A stretch of 64,000 nucleotides of DNA from Pasteurellaceae bacterium Macca (GCA_023101485.1 LVZB01000030.1:124001-188000); one strand, 5' to 3'. Shown: positions 27,220 through 36,704, numbered from the stretch's first letter. Notes: generated by a model from the sequence alone, not told the origin. Numbers and translations are program-made.

Positions 27220-27394
27220 GCCCCCCTTCCCCCCGCAAGCAGGGGAAGGGATTTTCATCTTCAAACAATTTTGATTCGACCCTCGGGGTTACCAATCAGC
27301 ATAACAAGCGGTCGAATTTTTTGAACAATTTGTTCTCTCCTTATTTCGCTCCCCCTGCTTGGCGGGGGGAGCTGTCGCAAGGCGACTGAGGGGG
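27220..27394. repeat. GC-rich palindromic repeats between serC and pepP
   Basis: Two hairpin-forming segments flank a USS (27304-27313). 27227-27252 pairs CCTTCCCC with GGGGAAGG. 27351-27392 contains CTCCCCCTGCTTGGCGGGGG and then GTCGCAAGGCGAC. The style (CCCCCT, TGCTTG, CGACTGAGGGGG) resembles widespread intergenic REP/MITE-like palindromes, but the family cannot be named by eye. Confidence 0.65.
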
Positions 27395-28717
27395 CTATGC
27401 ACTTGCCATAATCGCTTCAATCTCAGCGATCTCTTTTGGCACGGCGGTCGTGAGGTTTTTATTACCATACTCGGTAATCAATAAGTTATCTTCAATCCGA
27501 ATACCAATGCCTTTATATTGCGCTGGCACATCGGCATCCGCTGGGATATATAGCCCAGGTTCAATGGTAAGCACCATCCCCACTTCAAGAGGACGGCTAC
27601 GCTCGCCATCTTGGTAATCCCCGACATCATGGACATCTAAACCTAACCAGTGACCTAAGCCGTGCATATAGAATTGGCGGTGAGCTTTCTCGGCAAGCAG
27701 TTGTTCTACCTCGCCTTTTAAAATCCCTAAACGCACCATACCTGTCACCATAATTTCAGCCACTTTCTCATTCGCCACTTTGAAAGAGCTTTGTGGTACA
27801 AGCAGTTTTGTGCCCTCTTTTAAGGCTTCAAGCACGATTTCATAGACGTCCCGTTGTGCTTGGCTAAATTTCCCATTTACTGGGAAAGTACGGGTAATAT
27901 CGCCGGCATACATTGCAAACTCCGCACCGGAATCAATCAGGAGCAGATCACCGTCTTTCAGCACTTGGTCGTTTTCGTTATAGTGCAAAATACAGGCGTT
28001 ATCGCCACTTGCCACGATATGATTATAGGCAGGAAAACGAGAACCAAAACGGCTAAATTCGTGTTGAATTTCCCCTTCAATTTCAAATTCATAGCGATTT
28101 GGGCGGGTTTGTTTCATCGCACGAAGATGTGCAAGGGCGGAGATTTGGCAGGCTTGTTGAATAAGGGCAACTTCTAATTCCGATTTAATTAAACGCATTT
28201 CATCTAACATCGGTTGCCAACTAATTAAGGTGGTCGGTGCTTTTTGGCGTTGCTTCACTATTTTATCAAAGGCGTTGAAAACAAGGGTATCGCCCCACGC
28301 TTGCACCCCACGGGCGTAATAACAAGCGGTCAAATTTGCCAATTTTTCTGCAAAGACCGTTTCGATATTCTCAATATCAAAGGCTTGATCCATTTCTAAG
28401 GTTGCCGGCGCACGCTCTAACCCCAAACGGCGACCATTCCACGTTTCTAATAAAGGGTCACGAGGGCGTAAGAAAATAAAGCTCTCACACTGCCCTGCTT
28501 TTTTCACCATTAATAGTGCCGATTGTGGCTCAGCAAACCCCGTGAGATACCAAAAATAGCTATCTGGGCGGAAAAGGTATTCGCTGTCACTATTTCGGCG
28601 TTTTTCGGTTTCAGTAAAGACGATTAAAGCGGTATTGTCTTGCATTTGCGCAAACAATTTTTCACGACGGGCAGTAAATTCCCCTTGGGGCATTTTTTGA
28701 AGATAGGCGAGATCCAT
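27395..28717 (-). CDS. pepP: Xaa-Pro aminopeptidase
   Basis: Manganese metallopeptidase that removes N-terminal residues preceding proline. 440 aa, as in E. coli PepP. N-terminal domain: RREKLFAQMQDNTALIVF and SYFWYLTGFAEP. Metal ligands of the pita-bread fold: LLIDSGAEFAMYAGDITRTF (two Asp), MHGLGHWLGLDVHD (His), LTIEPGLYIP and GIRIEDNLLIT (Glu). A USS is embedded in frame (28322-28331). Start after AAGGAG. Divergent from mazG across 102 bp. Confidence 0.97.
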   Translation of the reverse strand: MDLAYLQKMPQGEFTARREKLFAQMQDNTALIVFTETEKRRNSDSEYLFRPDSYFWYLTGFAEPQSALLMVKKAGQCESFIFLRPRDPLLETWNGRRLGLERAPATLEMDQAFDIENIETVFAEKLANLTACYYARGVQAWGDTLVFNAFDKIVKQRQKAPTTLISWQPMLDEMRLIKSELEVALIQQACQISALAHLRAMKQTRPNRYEFEIEGEIQHEFSRFGSRFPAYNHIVASGDNACILHYNENDQVLKDGDLLLIDSGAEFAMYAGDITRTFPVNGKFSQAQRDVYEIVLEALKEGTKLLVPQSSFKVANEKVAEIMVTGMVRLGILKGEVEQLLAEKAHRQFYMHGLGHWLGLDVHDVGDYQDGERSRPLEVGMVLTIEPGLYIPADADVPAQYKGIGIRIEDNLLITEYGNKNLTTAVPKEIAEIEAIMASA

Positions 28718-28819
28718 ATAAGCTCCTTAAAATGAGAAGAAAGGGCGTGAAGTGTAGCATAAAATTGATAGACATTTTCGCCCCACCTCGCCAAAATATG
28801 GCTTTTTTTAAGGAGAGAA

Positions 28820-29599
28820 ATGATGGCAACCATAACGCAATTTTTAGAGGTCGTGGCAAGACTGCGTGACCCACAACGGGGCTGTCCGTGGGATATTCAG
28901 CAAAATTTTGACACCATGCTGCCCAATTTACTTGAAGAGACTTATGAAGTGGCAGAAGCGTTACATACTCACGATAAAAAAGCCCTGCGAGAAGAACTTG
29001 GGGATCTTCTCTTGCAAGTCGTTTTCTTAAGCCAACTTGCCAGTGAAGAAGGCAGTTTTACCTTTCAAGATGTACTTAATGATATTCACGATAAGTTAAT
29101 CTTCCGCCACCCTCATGTTTTTGGCGAGAAATCCGCACAAAATAGCGAAGAAGCCTTAGCGAATTGGGAAGCACAAAAAGCCCAAGAAAAACTCGCCAAG
29201 GGGCAAAGTTCGATCCTAGATGATCTCCCTTTTGCGTTGCCAGCACTAACTCGGGCGAATAAATTGCAAAAACGGTGTGCCAAAGTCGGGTTTGATTGGG
29301 ATAACCCCGAAGATGTGCTTGCCAAAGTAGAAGAAGAATTAAACGAAGTGAAAGCCGAAATCACCGCCCAAAATCAGCCCGCCCTAGAAGAAGAACTCGG
29401 GGATTTACTTTTTGCCACGGTGAATTTGTGTCGCCATCATCAAGTCGATGCCGAAGCGAGCCTACGCTATGCCAATGTCAAGTTTGAAAATCGCTTTAAA
29501 CAAATTGAATTACGCTTACAAAAACAGGGAAAAAATATCACTGATTGTTCCTTAGCTGAACTTGATCAGCACTGGCAAGCAATAAAAATGTTGGAATAA
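28820..29599 (+). CDS. mazG: Nucleoside triphosphate pyrophosphohydrolase MazG
   Basis: Hydrolyses NTPs/dNTPs to monophosphates; house-cleaning and stringent-response tuning. 259 aa with tandem MazG domains: CPWDIQQNFDTMLPNLLEET with LREELGDLLLQVVFLSQLA, and later VEEELNEVKAEI with ALEEELGDLLFATVNLCRH. ATG 28820 and 28823 are both possible after AAGGAGAG. Single gene upstream of cpxRA. Confidence 0.96.
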   Translation: MMATITQFLEVVARLRDPQRGCPWDIQQNFDTMLPNLLEETYEVAEALHTHDKKALREELGDLLLQVVFLSQLASEEGSFTFQDVLNDIHDKLIFRHPHVFGEKSAQNSEEALANWEAQKAQEKLAKGQSSILDDLPFALPALTRANKLQKRCAKVGFDWDNPEDVLAKVEEELNEVKAEITAQNQPALEEELGDLLFATVNLCRHHQVDAEASLRYANVKFENRFKQIELRLQKQGKNITDCSLAELDQHWQAIKMLE

Positions 29600-29697
29600 A
29601 TTGTCAATTTCGCTAGAATGGTGTCCATTTTGTTTGTTTATGTAAAGAATATAGACAATCCCTGTACTAAATTGACTCATGGAATAGGACTAACACT

Positions 29698-30423
29698 ATG
29701 CCAAAAATTTTACTCGTTGATGATGATATTGATCTCACGGAGCTTCTCGCAGAGCTTCTCGCCCTTGAAGGATTTAATGTTCACACTGTCCATAATGGCG
29801 TAGAAGCCCTCAACGAATTAGAGCAACAGAGCTATGATTTAATCTTACTTGATGTGATGATGCCTGTACTAAATGGTATTGAGACTCTCAAACAGCTTCG
29901 TCAACGTTATTTAACCCCTGTTTTAATGCTGAGTGCACGGGACGATGAAATTGACCGCGTCTTAGGGCTTGAACTTGGTGCTGATGATTATCTCCCAAAA
30001 CCTTTTAATGATCGTGAATTAGTTGCGCGGATTAAAGCAATTTTGCGTCGAACAACAAACCAAAGCATTGCTGTGAGTAATAATGACGCCCCGATCGAAC
30101 AAGGTGAAGATGAACGTAAACTGTTAGAATTTGGCGGTGTTGAACTTCACCCTGGTCGTCAGCAAGCCATTTATCAAGGCAAAGATTTAGATCTAACGGG
30201 TACTGAATTTGCACTTCTACATATTTTAGTGCGTAATCCAGGTCAAATCCTCTCTCGAGAATTACTTAGCCTTGAAATTCTTGGTAAGCGTTTGACACCC
30301 TATGACCGAGCTATTGATATGCATATCTCTAACCTGCGCAAAAAATTGCCCGAGCGTAATGACAACTATCCTTGGTTTAAAACTCTACGAGGTCGTGGCT
30401 ATCTATTAGTTACTGATAAATAA
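29698..30423 (+). CDS. cpxR: Envelope-stress response regulator CpxR
   Basis: OmpR-family regulator of the Cpx envelope stress system. 241 aa: receiver domain with the acidic pocket VDDD (8-10), phospho-acceptor D52 in LILLDVMMPV and K101 in YLPKPF; winged-helix output domain with LTGTEFALLHILVRNPG and HISNLRKKL ending RGRGYLLV. Followed after 49 bp by cpxA, with a hairpin between. No cpxP gene is adjacent. Confidence 0.96.
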   Translation: MPKILLVDDDIDLTELLAELLALEGFNVHTVHNGVEALNELEQQSYDLILLDVMMPVLNGIETLKQLRQRYLTPVLMLSARDDEIDRVLGLELGADDYLPKPFNDRELVARIKAILRRTTNQSIAVSNNDAPIEQGEDERKLLEFGGVELHPGRQQAIYQGKDLDLTGTEFALLHILVRNPGQILSRELLSLEILGKRLTPYDRAIDMHISNLRKKLPERNDNYPWFKTLRGRGYLLVTDK

Positions 30424-30433
30424 CATCCGTCTT

Positions 30434-30460
30434 ATCCCCCTTTATTGGGGGATTTTATTT
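30434..30460 (+). terminator. Intercistronic hairpin between cpxR and cpxA
   Basis: ATCCCCC pairs with GGGGGAT around TTTATT and is followed by TTTATTT. It has the form of a weak intrinsic terminator, 11 bp after the cpxR stop and 13 bp before the cpxA start. Confidence 0.72.
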
Positions 30461-30472
30461 GCCTTTTTCCCC

Positions 30473-31855
30473 ATGCTAAAACGAAACTATTTTACTAATC
30501 ATCTTGTTTACCAAATTTTTGGTTCTTTTATGGTGACCATTATCACCATCCTTGCGATTGCTTTTGCGCTTCCTACCTTTGATGCTCGACTTTTTAATAA
30601 AATTGAAGAAGATCAATTAAAATTATTACAACAAGAAGTTTATTATTCTCAAAACAAATATAATTTTGATGAGCTTTTCTTCCGAAATTTATCTATTACT
30701 TCAGTAAGTAACTTAAGTATTGTATTAGTTGAGCCTGAAACACATCAAATAAGCGGTATTCATGAAAACCAAATTAATAAAATACAAGCATTTATGCTTA
30801 AAGCAAATAATCCTATGCATCCATTACAACGTCGTTTTGGTAATGAAGAATTTTATGGGCCATTTTTAGTTGAAAGTCCTCAACGAAAATATTTTCAATA
30901 TTTCATCAAAATGGTAAATCCACAACAAGAGTTTATCAACTTTATGTTCGATTCACCGTGGATTATGATCTTACTGATTTTATTAGTTAGTACACCGATT
31001 ATTCTTTGGCTCTCTTACTACATCGCCAAGCCCGTAAAAGAATTGCGTTTAACCGCTAATGCCGTGGCAATGGGGGATTTAAACATCAACCCCAATCTTG
31101 AACACATTGGCATCACGGAATTCCGTGAAGTGGGGAAAAGTTTTAATCAGATGATCCTCGCATTACAACAGCTGACGAGTTATCAACAACGCTTGTTGTC
31201 GGATATTTCCCACGAACTTAAAACCCCTCTCACGCGTATGCAGTTAGCGGTATCCCTCCTTCGACGCCGGAATGGGGATTCCAATGAACTGCTCCGTATT
31301 GAAGGGGAAATTCAAAAATTGGATACGATGATCCATGATTTGCTTACCCTCTCTCGTAAACAGGCAAATCAACATCAAGAACGTAGCATTTTTGCTATCC
31401 ATAAAATTTGGGATGAAGTGCTAGAAAATGCCAAATTTGAATTTGAACAGAATCATCTCGACCTTTTTGTCAGCCAACGTATTCCCAACCCAGACCGCTA
31501 CTTTATCAACGGTAATGTGACCTTACTATCCAGTGCTGTTGAGAATGTGATTCGTAATGCAAAAAAATATGCTCACTCGACGGTCAAAATGGTGAGTTAT
31601 GTGGAAAAACAGCAACTCCATATCATTATTGACGATGATGGCGCAGGCATTCCCGATGATCAATACCAAGAGATCTTCCGTCCGTTTTATCGGGTCGAAG
31701 CCGACCGCGCACGCCAAACAGGGGGAACAGGGCTAGGCTTAGCGATTGTGGCCAATGCAGTACGCCTACACCAAGGAGCGGTTAGTGCAGAAAAAAGTCC
31801 CCTCAATGGCTTGCGGATTCATTTACAGCTCCCATTATGGATTGATGGTGTCTAA
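30473..31855 (+). CDS. cpxA: Envelope-stress sensor histidine kinase CpxA
   Basis: Inner-membrane sensor kinase that phosphorylates CpxR. 460 aa: membrane segments about 15-35 and 163-184 enclosing a periplasmic sensor region, a HAMP linker (KPVKELRLTANAVAMGDL), the H box SDISHELKTPLTRMQ with H247, N box VIRNAKKYA and G boxes DDDGAGIPD and GGTGLGLAIV. The start ATG 30473 has no clear Shine-Dalgarno sequence (TTTTTCCCC precedes it), so its translation may be weak or coupled. Confidence 0.95.
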   Translation: MLKRNYFTNHLVYQIFGSFMVTIITILAIAFALPTFDARLFNKIEEDQLKLLQQEVYYSQNKYNFDELFFRNLSITSVSNLSIVLVEPETHQISGIHENQINKIQAFMLKANNPMHPLQRRFGNEEFYGPFLVESPQRKYFQYFIKMVNPQQEFINFMFDSPWIMILLILLVSTPIILWLSYYIAKPVKELRLTANAVAMGDLNINPNLEHIGITEFREVGKSFNQMILALQQLTSYQQRLLSDISHELKTPLTRMQLAVSLLRRRNGDSNELLRIEGEIQKLDTMIHDLLTLSRKQANQHQERSIFAIHKIWDEVLENAKFEFEQNHLDLFVSQRIPNPDRYFINGNVTLLSSAVENVIRNAKKYAHSTVKMVSYVEKQQLHIIIDDDGAGIPDDQYQEIFRPFYRVEADRARQTGGTGLGLAIVANAVRLHQGAVSAEKSPLNGLRIHLQLPLWIDGV

Positions 31856-31967
31856 ATATCTTCCTTTCTCATTAACAAGGGGCTTGCAAAAGAGATAAAA
31901 TTTGCCCCTTGTTGAACTCTCGGTGTAAAACATCGTCTAGCCAATAGGCTTTTTTCTCGGATACATT

Positions 31968-33884
31968 ATGCAACTCATTGAGATTCAAAACTTAAATAAA
32001 TTTGTTGGTCACCCCGACTCCCCCACCCAAATTTTAAAGAATATTAACCTCAACATTGAACGGGGCGATTTCGTTGCTATTATTGGCGCATCAGGGTCAG
32101 GAAAATCCACGTTGATGAATATTCTTGGCTGTCTGGATACGGCTTCCAGTGGTTCATACCGCATTGCCCATCAAGAAACGCAACAGCTCAATGCCGATCA
32201 ACTCTCCCACCTTCGCCAACAGCAATTTGGCTTTATTTTCCAACGGTATAATCTGCTTCCTAGTTTAACCGCATTGGAAAATATCGCCCTACCGGCAATT
32301 TATGCCGGTGTAGAGAGCAAGCAACGGCTTGAACGGGCGCAAATGTTATTGGAAAAATTAGGCTTAGGAGAAAAAAGCCACCACTATCCCAACCAACTGT
32401 CGGGCGGTCAGCAACAGCGGGTGAGTATTGCAAGGGCTTTAATGAATGGCGGGGAGATTATTCTCGCCGATGAACCCACCGGTGCGTTGGATTCCCACAG
32501 TGGCGAGAATGTCCTCCGTATTTTGCAAGCCTTACACCGTGAAGGTCATACGCTGATTTTAGTCACCCACGACCCTAAAATCGCTGCCCACGCACAACGC
32601 ATCATCGAGATTAAAGACGGCGAGATCTTGCGCGATCAACGGCAACAAACCGCACAAAACAGCCCTCGCTTTCTTCCTTCTTCATCGGGAAAAACCCGCT
32701 TTTTTGACCAGCTCCTCGAATCCTTCAAAATGGCAACCAGTGCTATTTTGGCACATAAATTGCGGGCATTGCTTACGATGCTCGGTATTATTATTGGCAT
32801 TACTTCGGTGATTTCGGTCGTGGCGTTAGGTAAGGGATCGCAAGAACAGATTCTCTCAAATATCAATAACTTAGGCACAAATACGATGAGCATTTACAAC
32901 GGCACGGGCTTTGGCGATAGGCGGGCGAATCTCACCAAAAATCTCACCATTGCCGATGCTAACGCCCTTGGGCAACGGAGTTATGTGGAAAATGTGACCC
33001 CGAACAGTAGCCATATCGGGACAATCATTGCGACCAATATTGCCGTTGGGGGGCAAATTAATGGTGTTGGGGAGCAGTTTTTTGAGGTGAAAGGCATTCG
33101 CCTACAACAAGGTCGGCTATTCGATGCCGAAGAGGTTGCCCAAGCGAGCCAAGTGGTTGTGATTGACAATAATACACAAAAGAGTTTGAAGCTCGAAAAC
33201 CCACTCGGGGCAACCATTTTGGTGGATAAAAAGCCCCTCGAAATTATTGGTATTGCCGAGCGTGAAAATAGCCCCTCCACAAATCTTAATCTTTGGACAC
33301 CTTATACCACCTTAATGCAACGCATTTCAGGGGCAAAACAGATAGACTCCCTCACAGTCAAAATTCGCGATGATGTGGAAAGCCAAACCGCCGAGAAAAG
33401 CCTTACGGCACTGTTGAGTGCTCGTCACGGTAAGAAAGATTTTTTCGTGATGAATACCGATACCATTAAACAAGCTATCGAAAGCACCACCAATACCTTG
33501 ACCTTGCTGATTTCATCGATTGCCTTGATTTCGTTAATTGTCGGGGGAATTGGGGTCATGAATATTATGTTAGTGTCGGTCACAGAACGCACCAAAGAGA
33601 TCGGCGTTCGTATGGCGATTGGGGCAAAACAGGGCAATATTTTGCAACAGTTTCTCATTGAAGCGGTGCTAATCTGTTTGCTGGGTGGGGTGATTGGTAT
33701 TCTCCTTGCCACGGGGATTATCGCCACGTTCAATAGCCTTGAATCGGATTTTAAAATGATCCTCTCGCCTACTTCGGTGCTTATTGCCGTGCTTTGCTCA
33801 ACCCTAATCGGTGTACTGTTTGGCTATATTCCTGCGCGTAACGCCTCACGTTTAAATCCAATTACCGCCTTAGCACAGGAATAA
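31968..33884 (+). CDS. macB: MacB-type ABC transporter (ATPase-permease fusion)
   Basis: Half of a MacAB-TolC-type tripartite pump, a mechanotransmission ABC transporter. 638 aa: N-terminal ATPase with Walker A GASGSGKST (41-49), signature LSGGQQQRVSIARAL and Walker B IILADEPTGALDS; then a linker, a membrane helix near 262-284, a MacB periplasmic domain and three C-terminal helices with TERTKEIGVRMAIGAKQ and the FtsX ending IPARNASRLNPITAL. No macA adaptor gene is next to it: cpxA is upstream (112-bp gap). The MacB substrate is unknown. Possibly Cpx-regulated. Confidence 0.92.
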   Translation: MQLIEIQNLNKFVGHPDSPTQILKNINLNIERGDFVAIIGASGSGKSTLMNILGCLDTASSGSYRIAHQETQQLNADQLSHLRQQQFGFIFQRYNLLPSLTALENIALPAIYAGVESKQRLERAQMLLEKLGLGEKSHHYPNQLSGGQQQRVSIARALMNGGEIILADEPTGALDSHSGENVLRILQALHREGHTLILVTHDPKIAAHAQRIIEIKDGEILRDQRQQTAQNSPRFLPSSSGKTRFFDQLLESFKMATSAILAHKLRALLTMLGIIIGITSVISVVALGKGSQEQILSNINNLGTNTMSIYNGTGFGDRRANLTKNLTIADANALGQRSYVENVTPNSSHIGTIIATNIAVGGQINGVGEQFFEVKGIRLQQGRLFDAEEVAQASQVVVIDNNTQKSLKLENPLGATILVDKKPLEIIGIAERENSPSTNLNLWTPYTTLMQRISGAKQIDSLTVKIRDDVESQTAEKSLTALLSARHGKKDFFVMNTDTIKQAIESTTNTLTLLISSIALISLIVGGIGVMNIMLVSVTERTKEIGVRMAIGAKQGNILQQFLIEAVLICLLGGVIGILLATGIIATFNSLESDFKMILSPTSVLIAVLCSTLIGVLFGYIPARNASRLNPITALAQE

Positions 33885-33892
33885 GGCAAAAA

Positions 33893-33952
33893 AACAAGCG
33901 GTCGAATTTTGGCAACATTTTGCAAAATCTGCCAAAAATCCGACCGCTTGTT
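33893..33952. terminator. Inverted USS pair between macB and the lipoprotein gene
   Basis: AACAAGCGGTCG (33893-33904) and CGACCGCTTGTT (33941-33952) pair perfectly; inside, TTTTGGCA pairs with TGCCAAAA. It serves as a bidirectional terminator for two convergent genes and carries two uptake signals. Confidence 0.82.
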
Positions 33953-33980
33953 AATTGAGATCGCTAAATTAGCCTCTCAC

Positions 33981-34400
33981 TTATTCACATTTTTCGATGA
34001 AAGTCGCATTTTTTGCTTCAACAACAGAAGCGTAATCTGCCGCGAAACCGTCTTTTGCTTTACCTAAATCCGTGTATTCTAATTTCACATACACATCTTG
34101 GTAAGGCGCTTGTTTTTCTTTGGCAAGTGCAATCGCTTTATCACGTAAAGTGTTGAGCAATTCTTCTTTGCCCTCTACCCAGTAGCTTGTCTCTTTGTTT
34201 GAACAAAGGGTGAACGTTTCCACTTCGCTACCGTAGTGATAAATACCTGCCACTGCGTTATCCGTAGTCGGTGCTGGAGCCGTTACTGGTGCTGGTTGAG
34301 TTTGTGGTGCAGGCTGTGCCGGTGCAACCTCTTTTTTCTCTTCTTTACAAGCAGTAACAAGAGCAACAGAAGCAACTAAGAGTGCCAATTTTAATTTCAT
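33981..34400 (-). CDS. Small lipoprotein of unknown function
   Basis: 139 residues. Signal peptide MKLKLALLVASVALVTAC with the lipid-accepting Cys18, then a KEEKKE patch and a Pro/Ala/Gln/Thr-rich linker (about 27-48). The folded part (about 49-139) contains AGIYHYGSEVETFTLC, TSYWVEGKEELLNTL and a C-terminal TFIEKCE with two Cys that could pair. The YHYG...ETFTLC segment is faintly like the OB-type domain of NlpE lipoproteins, which would fit its place near cpxRA, but this is a guess. I do not recognise it securely. Confidence 0.85.
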   Translation of the reverse strand: MKLKLALLVASVALVTACKEEKKEVAPAQPAPQTQPAPVTAPAPTTDNAVAGIYHYGSEVETFTLCSNKETSYWVEGKEELLNTLRDKAIALAKEKQAPYQDVYVKLEYTDLGKAKDGFAADYASVVEAKNATFIEKCE

Positions 34401-34448
34401 AATAAATCCTTAATTAAGGGTAAATCGAGGCTTTCGCCTATTATCTGG

Positions 34449-34500
34449 GGAAATCCCCATTTAAAACCACTTCATACAAATGTTTTTAAATGGGCTTTCC
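34449..34500 (-). promoter_or_regulatory. Hairpin across the arfA stop codon
   Basis: On the plus strand CCCATTTAAAA (34456-34466) pairs with TTTTAAATGGG (34484-34494), extended after a small bulge by GGAAA/TTTCC (34449-34453 with 34496-34500). The arfA TAA (34461-34463) is inside the stem. The same arrangement in E. coli arfA mRNA is cut by RNase III to give a nonstop message. Confidence 0.85.
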
Positions 34501-34661
34501 GCCTTCACATGTTTGCCACGGCGTTGATAGCTCCCTTTTCCTTTTTTATTTCGCTCAATTCGAGGGCGGAAAAGTTTATCCGTGACGAGCGCTTTTATCG
34601 CACTCTCTTGAATTTCGCCACGCTGGTGGGCGTAGGTTATCGAACCTTTTTGTTTGTTCAT
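34461..34661 (-). CDS. arfA: Alternative ribosome-rescue factor A
   Basis: Rescues ribosomes stalled on nonstop mRNA by recruiting release factor 2 when trans-translation fails. 66 aa. The core [20 protein letters not shown] followed by [10 protein letters not shown] is the ArfA signature; the charged KKGKGSY patch enters the mRNA channel. The C-terminal [11 protein letters not shown] lies beyond the expected truncation point. The mRNA hairpin spanning the stop codon suggests that, as in E. coli and H. influenzae, the full-length protein is rarely made and the active form comes from a cut message regulated by tmRNA. Confidence 0.93.
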   Translation of the reverse strand: MNKQKGSITYAHQRGEIQESAIKALVTDKLFRPRIERNKKGKGSYQRRGKHVKAESPFKNICMKWF

Positions 34662-34853
34662 CAGTTTTCCTTATTGATTAAATTAGTTTTAATGCTTTTT
34701 ACCTATGGGGTTCAACGGCGCACGAATTTTGCCAAAAATTTTTGATTTTGTATATATCACCAGAAAAAAAAGCTATAATCGCCCCATTTCACTCCGCCAG
34801 TGCAATTTGCAAGCGGTTGAATTTACAAATATTTTTGCAACATTGAGGTACAT

Positions 34854-35609
34854 ATGAAAAAAGAAGAGATCGGACACCATTTTCTTGCCCGTCTTGGGAT
34901 AACCCGTTTACGCCTTGGGGGAAAAGTCGCCACCGATTGGTTAATGGCGAATGGCGATTTTCGTCGGGGGAAAAAAGTCCTCGAAGTGGCTTGCAACACG
35001 GGGATCACCGCAATCGACATTGCTAAACAGTTTGAATGTCAAGTTATCGGGATTGATATTGATGAAGAAGCCCTCGAAAAAGCACGCCAAAATATCAGGG
35101 ATAGCGAAATCGAGCACCTTGTCTCTGTTCAACAAGCAGAAGCAACCCGCTTACCCTTTGAAGATAATAGCTTTGATATTGTGATTAACGAAGCCATGCT
35201 TACTATGCTCTCGCCTGAAGCAAAAGAACAAGCGATTCGTGAATATCTGCGAGTACTCAAACCCAATGGCTTTTTACTCACCCACGATGTATTACTCAAT
35301 AGCGATAATGGCGATGAAATCACCGAAAAACTTCGCGATGCCATTGGCGTGAGTGTCACGCCGCTTTCCAAAGAGGGGTGGAAAGAGACCTTCCAACAAG
35401 GCGGATTCCGTAATGTCGAAACCTTTACCGGCGAAATGAGCCTCCTTTCGCCAAAAGGCATGATCTTTGATGACGGCGTGTTAGGGGCAGTAAAAATTGT
35501 TGGTAATGCCCTTAAAGCTGAAAATCGTGAAGCCGCGAAAAAAATGTTTAACATTTTCAACGATCCACAAAATCACCTTGGCTTTATTGCTGTTTGTAGT
35601 CAAAAATAA
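34854..35609 (+). CDS. Class I SAM-dependent methyltransferase
   Basis: 251-residue Rossmann-fold methyltransferase of UbiE/COQ5 style. Motif [17 protein letters not shown] (about 41-56), motif [20 protein letters not shown], motif [20 protein letters not shown], and [17 protein letters not shown] small-molecule substrate is likely, but I cannot tell which. Similar proteins are common single genes in Pasteurellaceae. Start ATG 34854 follows TTGAGGT. Upstream is a degenerate USS. perM begins 23 bp after the stop. Confidence 0.88.
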   Translation: MKKEEIGHHFLARLGITRLRLGGKVATDWLMANGDFRRGKKVLEVACNTGITAIDIAKQFECQVIGIDIDEEALEKARQNIRDSEIEHLVSVQQAEATRLPFEDNSFDIVINEAMLTMLSPEAKEQAIREYLRVLKPNGFLLTHDVLLNSDNGDEITEKLRDAIGVSVTPLSKEGWKETFQQGGFRNVETFTGEMSLLSPKGMIFDDGVLGAVKIVGNALKAENREAAKKMFNIFNDPQNHLGFIAVCSQK

Positions 35610-35632
35610 TCGCTTGTTTGCGGGGAAACGTC

Positions 35633-36703
35633 ATGTTTGAAATGTTCCAACAATGGTATAAACAGAAATTTAATGATCCACAAATCGTGGTGTTATTGGC
35701 AATCCTCTTAATCGGCTTTGGGACAATCTACTTTTTTAGTGATGTGCTAATGCCACTGCTCATTGCCATTGTCTTTGCTTATTTGTTGGAGTGGCCAATC
35801 CGTTTTTTAACCCAACGGCTTAACGTTCCTCGCCCGCTCAGTTTAGTGATTGTTCTTGGGGGCTTTATTTCCCTGTCGATCTTTTTATTCGTGGTGATGT
35901 TGCCGAACCTTTGGAATCAAGGCATGCGTTTCTTGCAGGACTTACCTTCCATGTTCAATTTAATGAATGCGTGGTTACAAGCCTTGCCGGAACATTACCC
36001 CGATTTAATCGACTATGTGACCCTTGATTCCATTATGACCTCCCTACGGAGCAAAATTCTTGCCTTTGGCGATCCATTGCTCTCTTTTTCGGTAAATTCC
36101 ATTATTAGCCTCGTTGGACTTGGCATTTATATGTTCCTCGTGCCGTTAATGGTGTTTTTTCTATTAAAAGATAAATCGCTTTTTATCCGTGCTACGGTGC
36201 GTTTCTTACCGCAAAACCGCCGTTTAGCGGCTCGTGTGTGGAAAGAGATGCAACAACAGATCGCCAATTACATTCGAGGAAAATTCCTTGAAATTTTAAT
36301 TGTCGGCATTGCCACTTATGTGATTTTTCTCTTTTTCGACCTCCGCTACCCTCTCCTGCTCTCTGTTGCCGTGGGGCTTTCGGTGCTTGTGCCTTATATC
36401 GGTGCGGTATTAGTTTCTATCCCTGTGGCATTGGTGGCACTTTTCCAATTTGGCTTATCGCCGGATTTCTACTATCTCCTCCTTGCCTTTGTGATTAGCC
36501 AGCTATTAGACGGTAACTTAGTCGTGCCGTTTCTCTTTTCCGAAGCCGTTAATTTGCACCCTTTAACCATTATTGTTGCGGTACTGATTTTCGGTGGATT
36601 ATGGGGCTTTTGGGGTGTATTTTTCGCGATTCCCTTAGCCACCTTAGTCAAAGCAGTGGTGAATGCCTTGCACAGACAAATGGCGCATAATGACGAGGTT
36701 TAA
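35633..36703 (+). CDS. perM: AI-2E-family membrane protein PerM
   Basis: Polytopic inner-membrane protein of the AI-2 exporter/PerM family; transported substrate in this species unknown. Start ATG 35633 ([13 protein letters not shown]), after GGGGAAA; the frame is open to a TTG 15 bases earlier. 356 aa. About eight hydrophobic segments. Conserved parts: [45 protein letters not shown] and the [18 protein letters not shown] plus [16 protein letters not shown] ending typical of PerM. The next gene starts one base after its stop. Confidence 0.9.
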   Translation: MFEMFQQWYKQKFNDPQIVVLLAILLIGFGTIYFFSDVLMPLLIAIVFAYLLEWPIRFLTQRLNVPRPLSLVIVLGGFISLSIFLFVVMLPNLWNQGMRFLQDLPSMFNLMNAWLQALPEHYPDLIDYVTLDSIMTSLRSKILAFGDPLLSFSVNSIISLVGLGIYMFLVPLMVFFLLKDKSLFIRATVRFLPQNRRLAARVWKEMQQQIANYIRGKFLEILIVGIATYVIFLFFDLRYPLLLSVAVGLSVLVPYIGAVLVSIPVALVALFQFGLSPDFYYLLLAFVISQLLDGNLVVPFLFSEAVNLHPLTIIVAVLIFGGLWGFWGVFFAIPLATLVKAVVNALHRQMAHNDEV

Positions 36704-36704
36704 G

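Noticed and set aside
34509-34745. Plus-strand 78-codon ORF over arfA
   Set aside because: It overlaps arfA on the opposite strand; arfA has a clear family signature and hairpin regulation.
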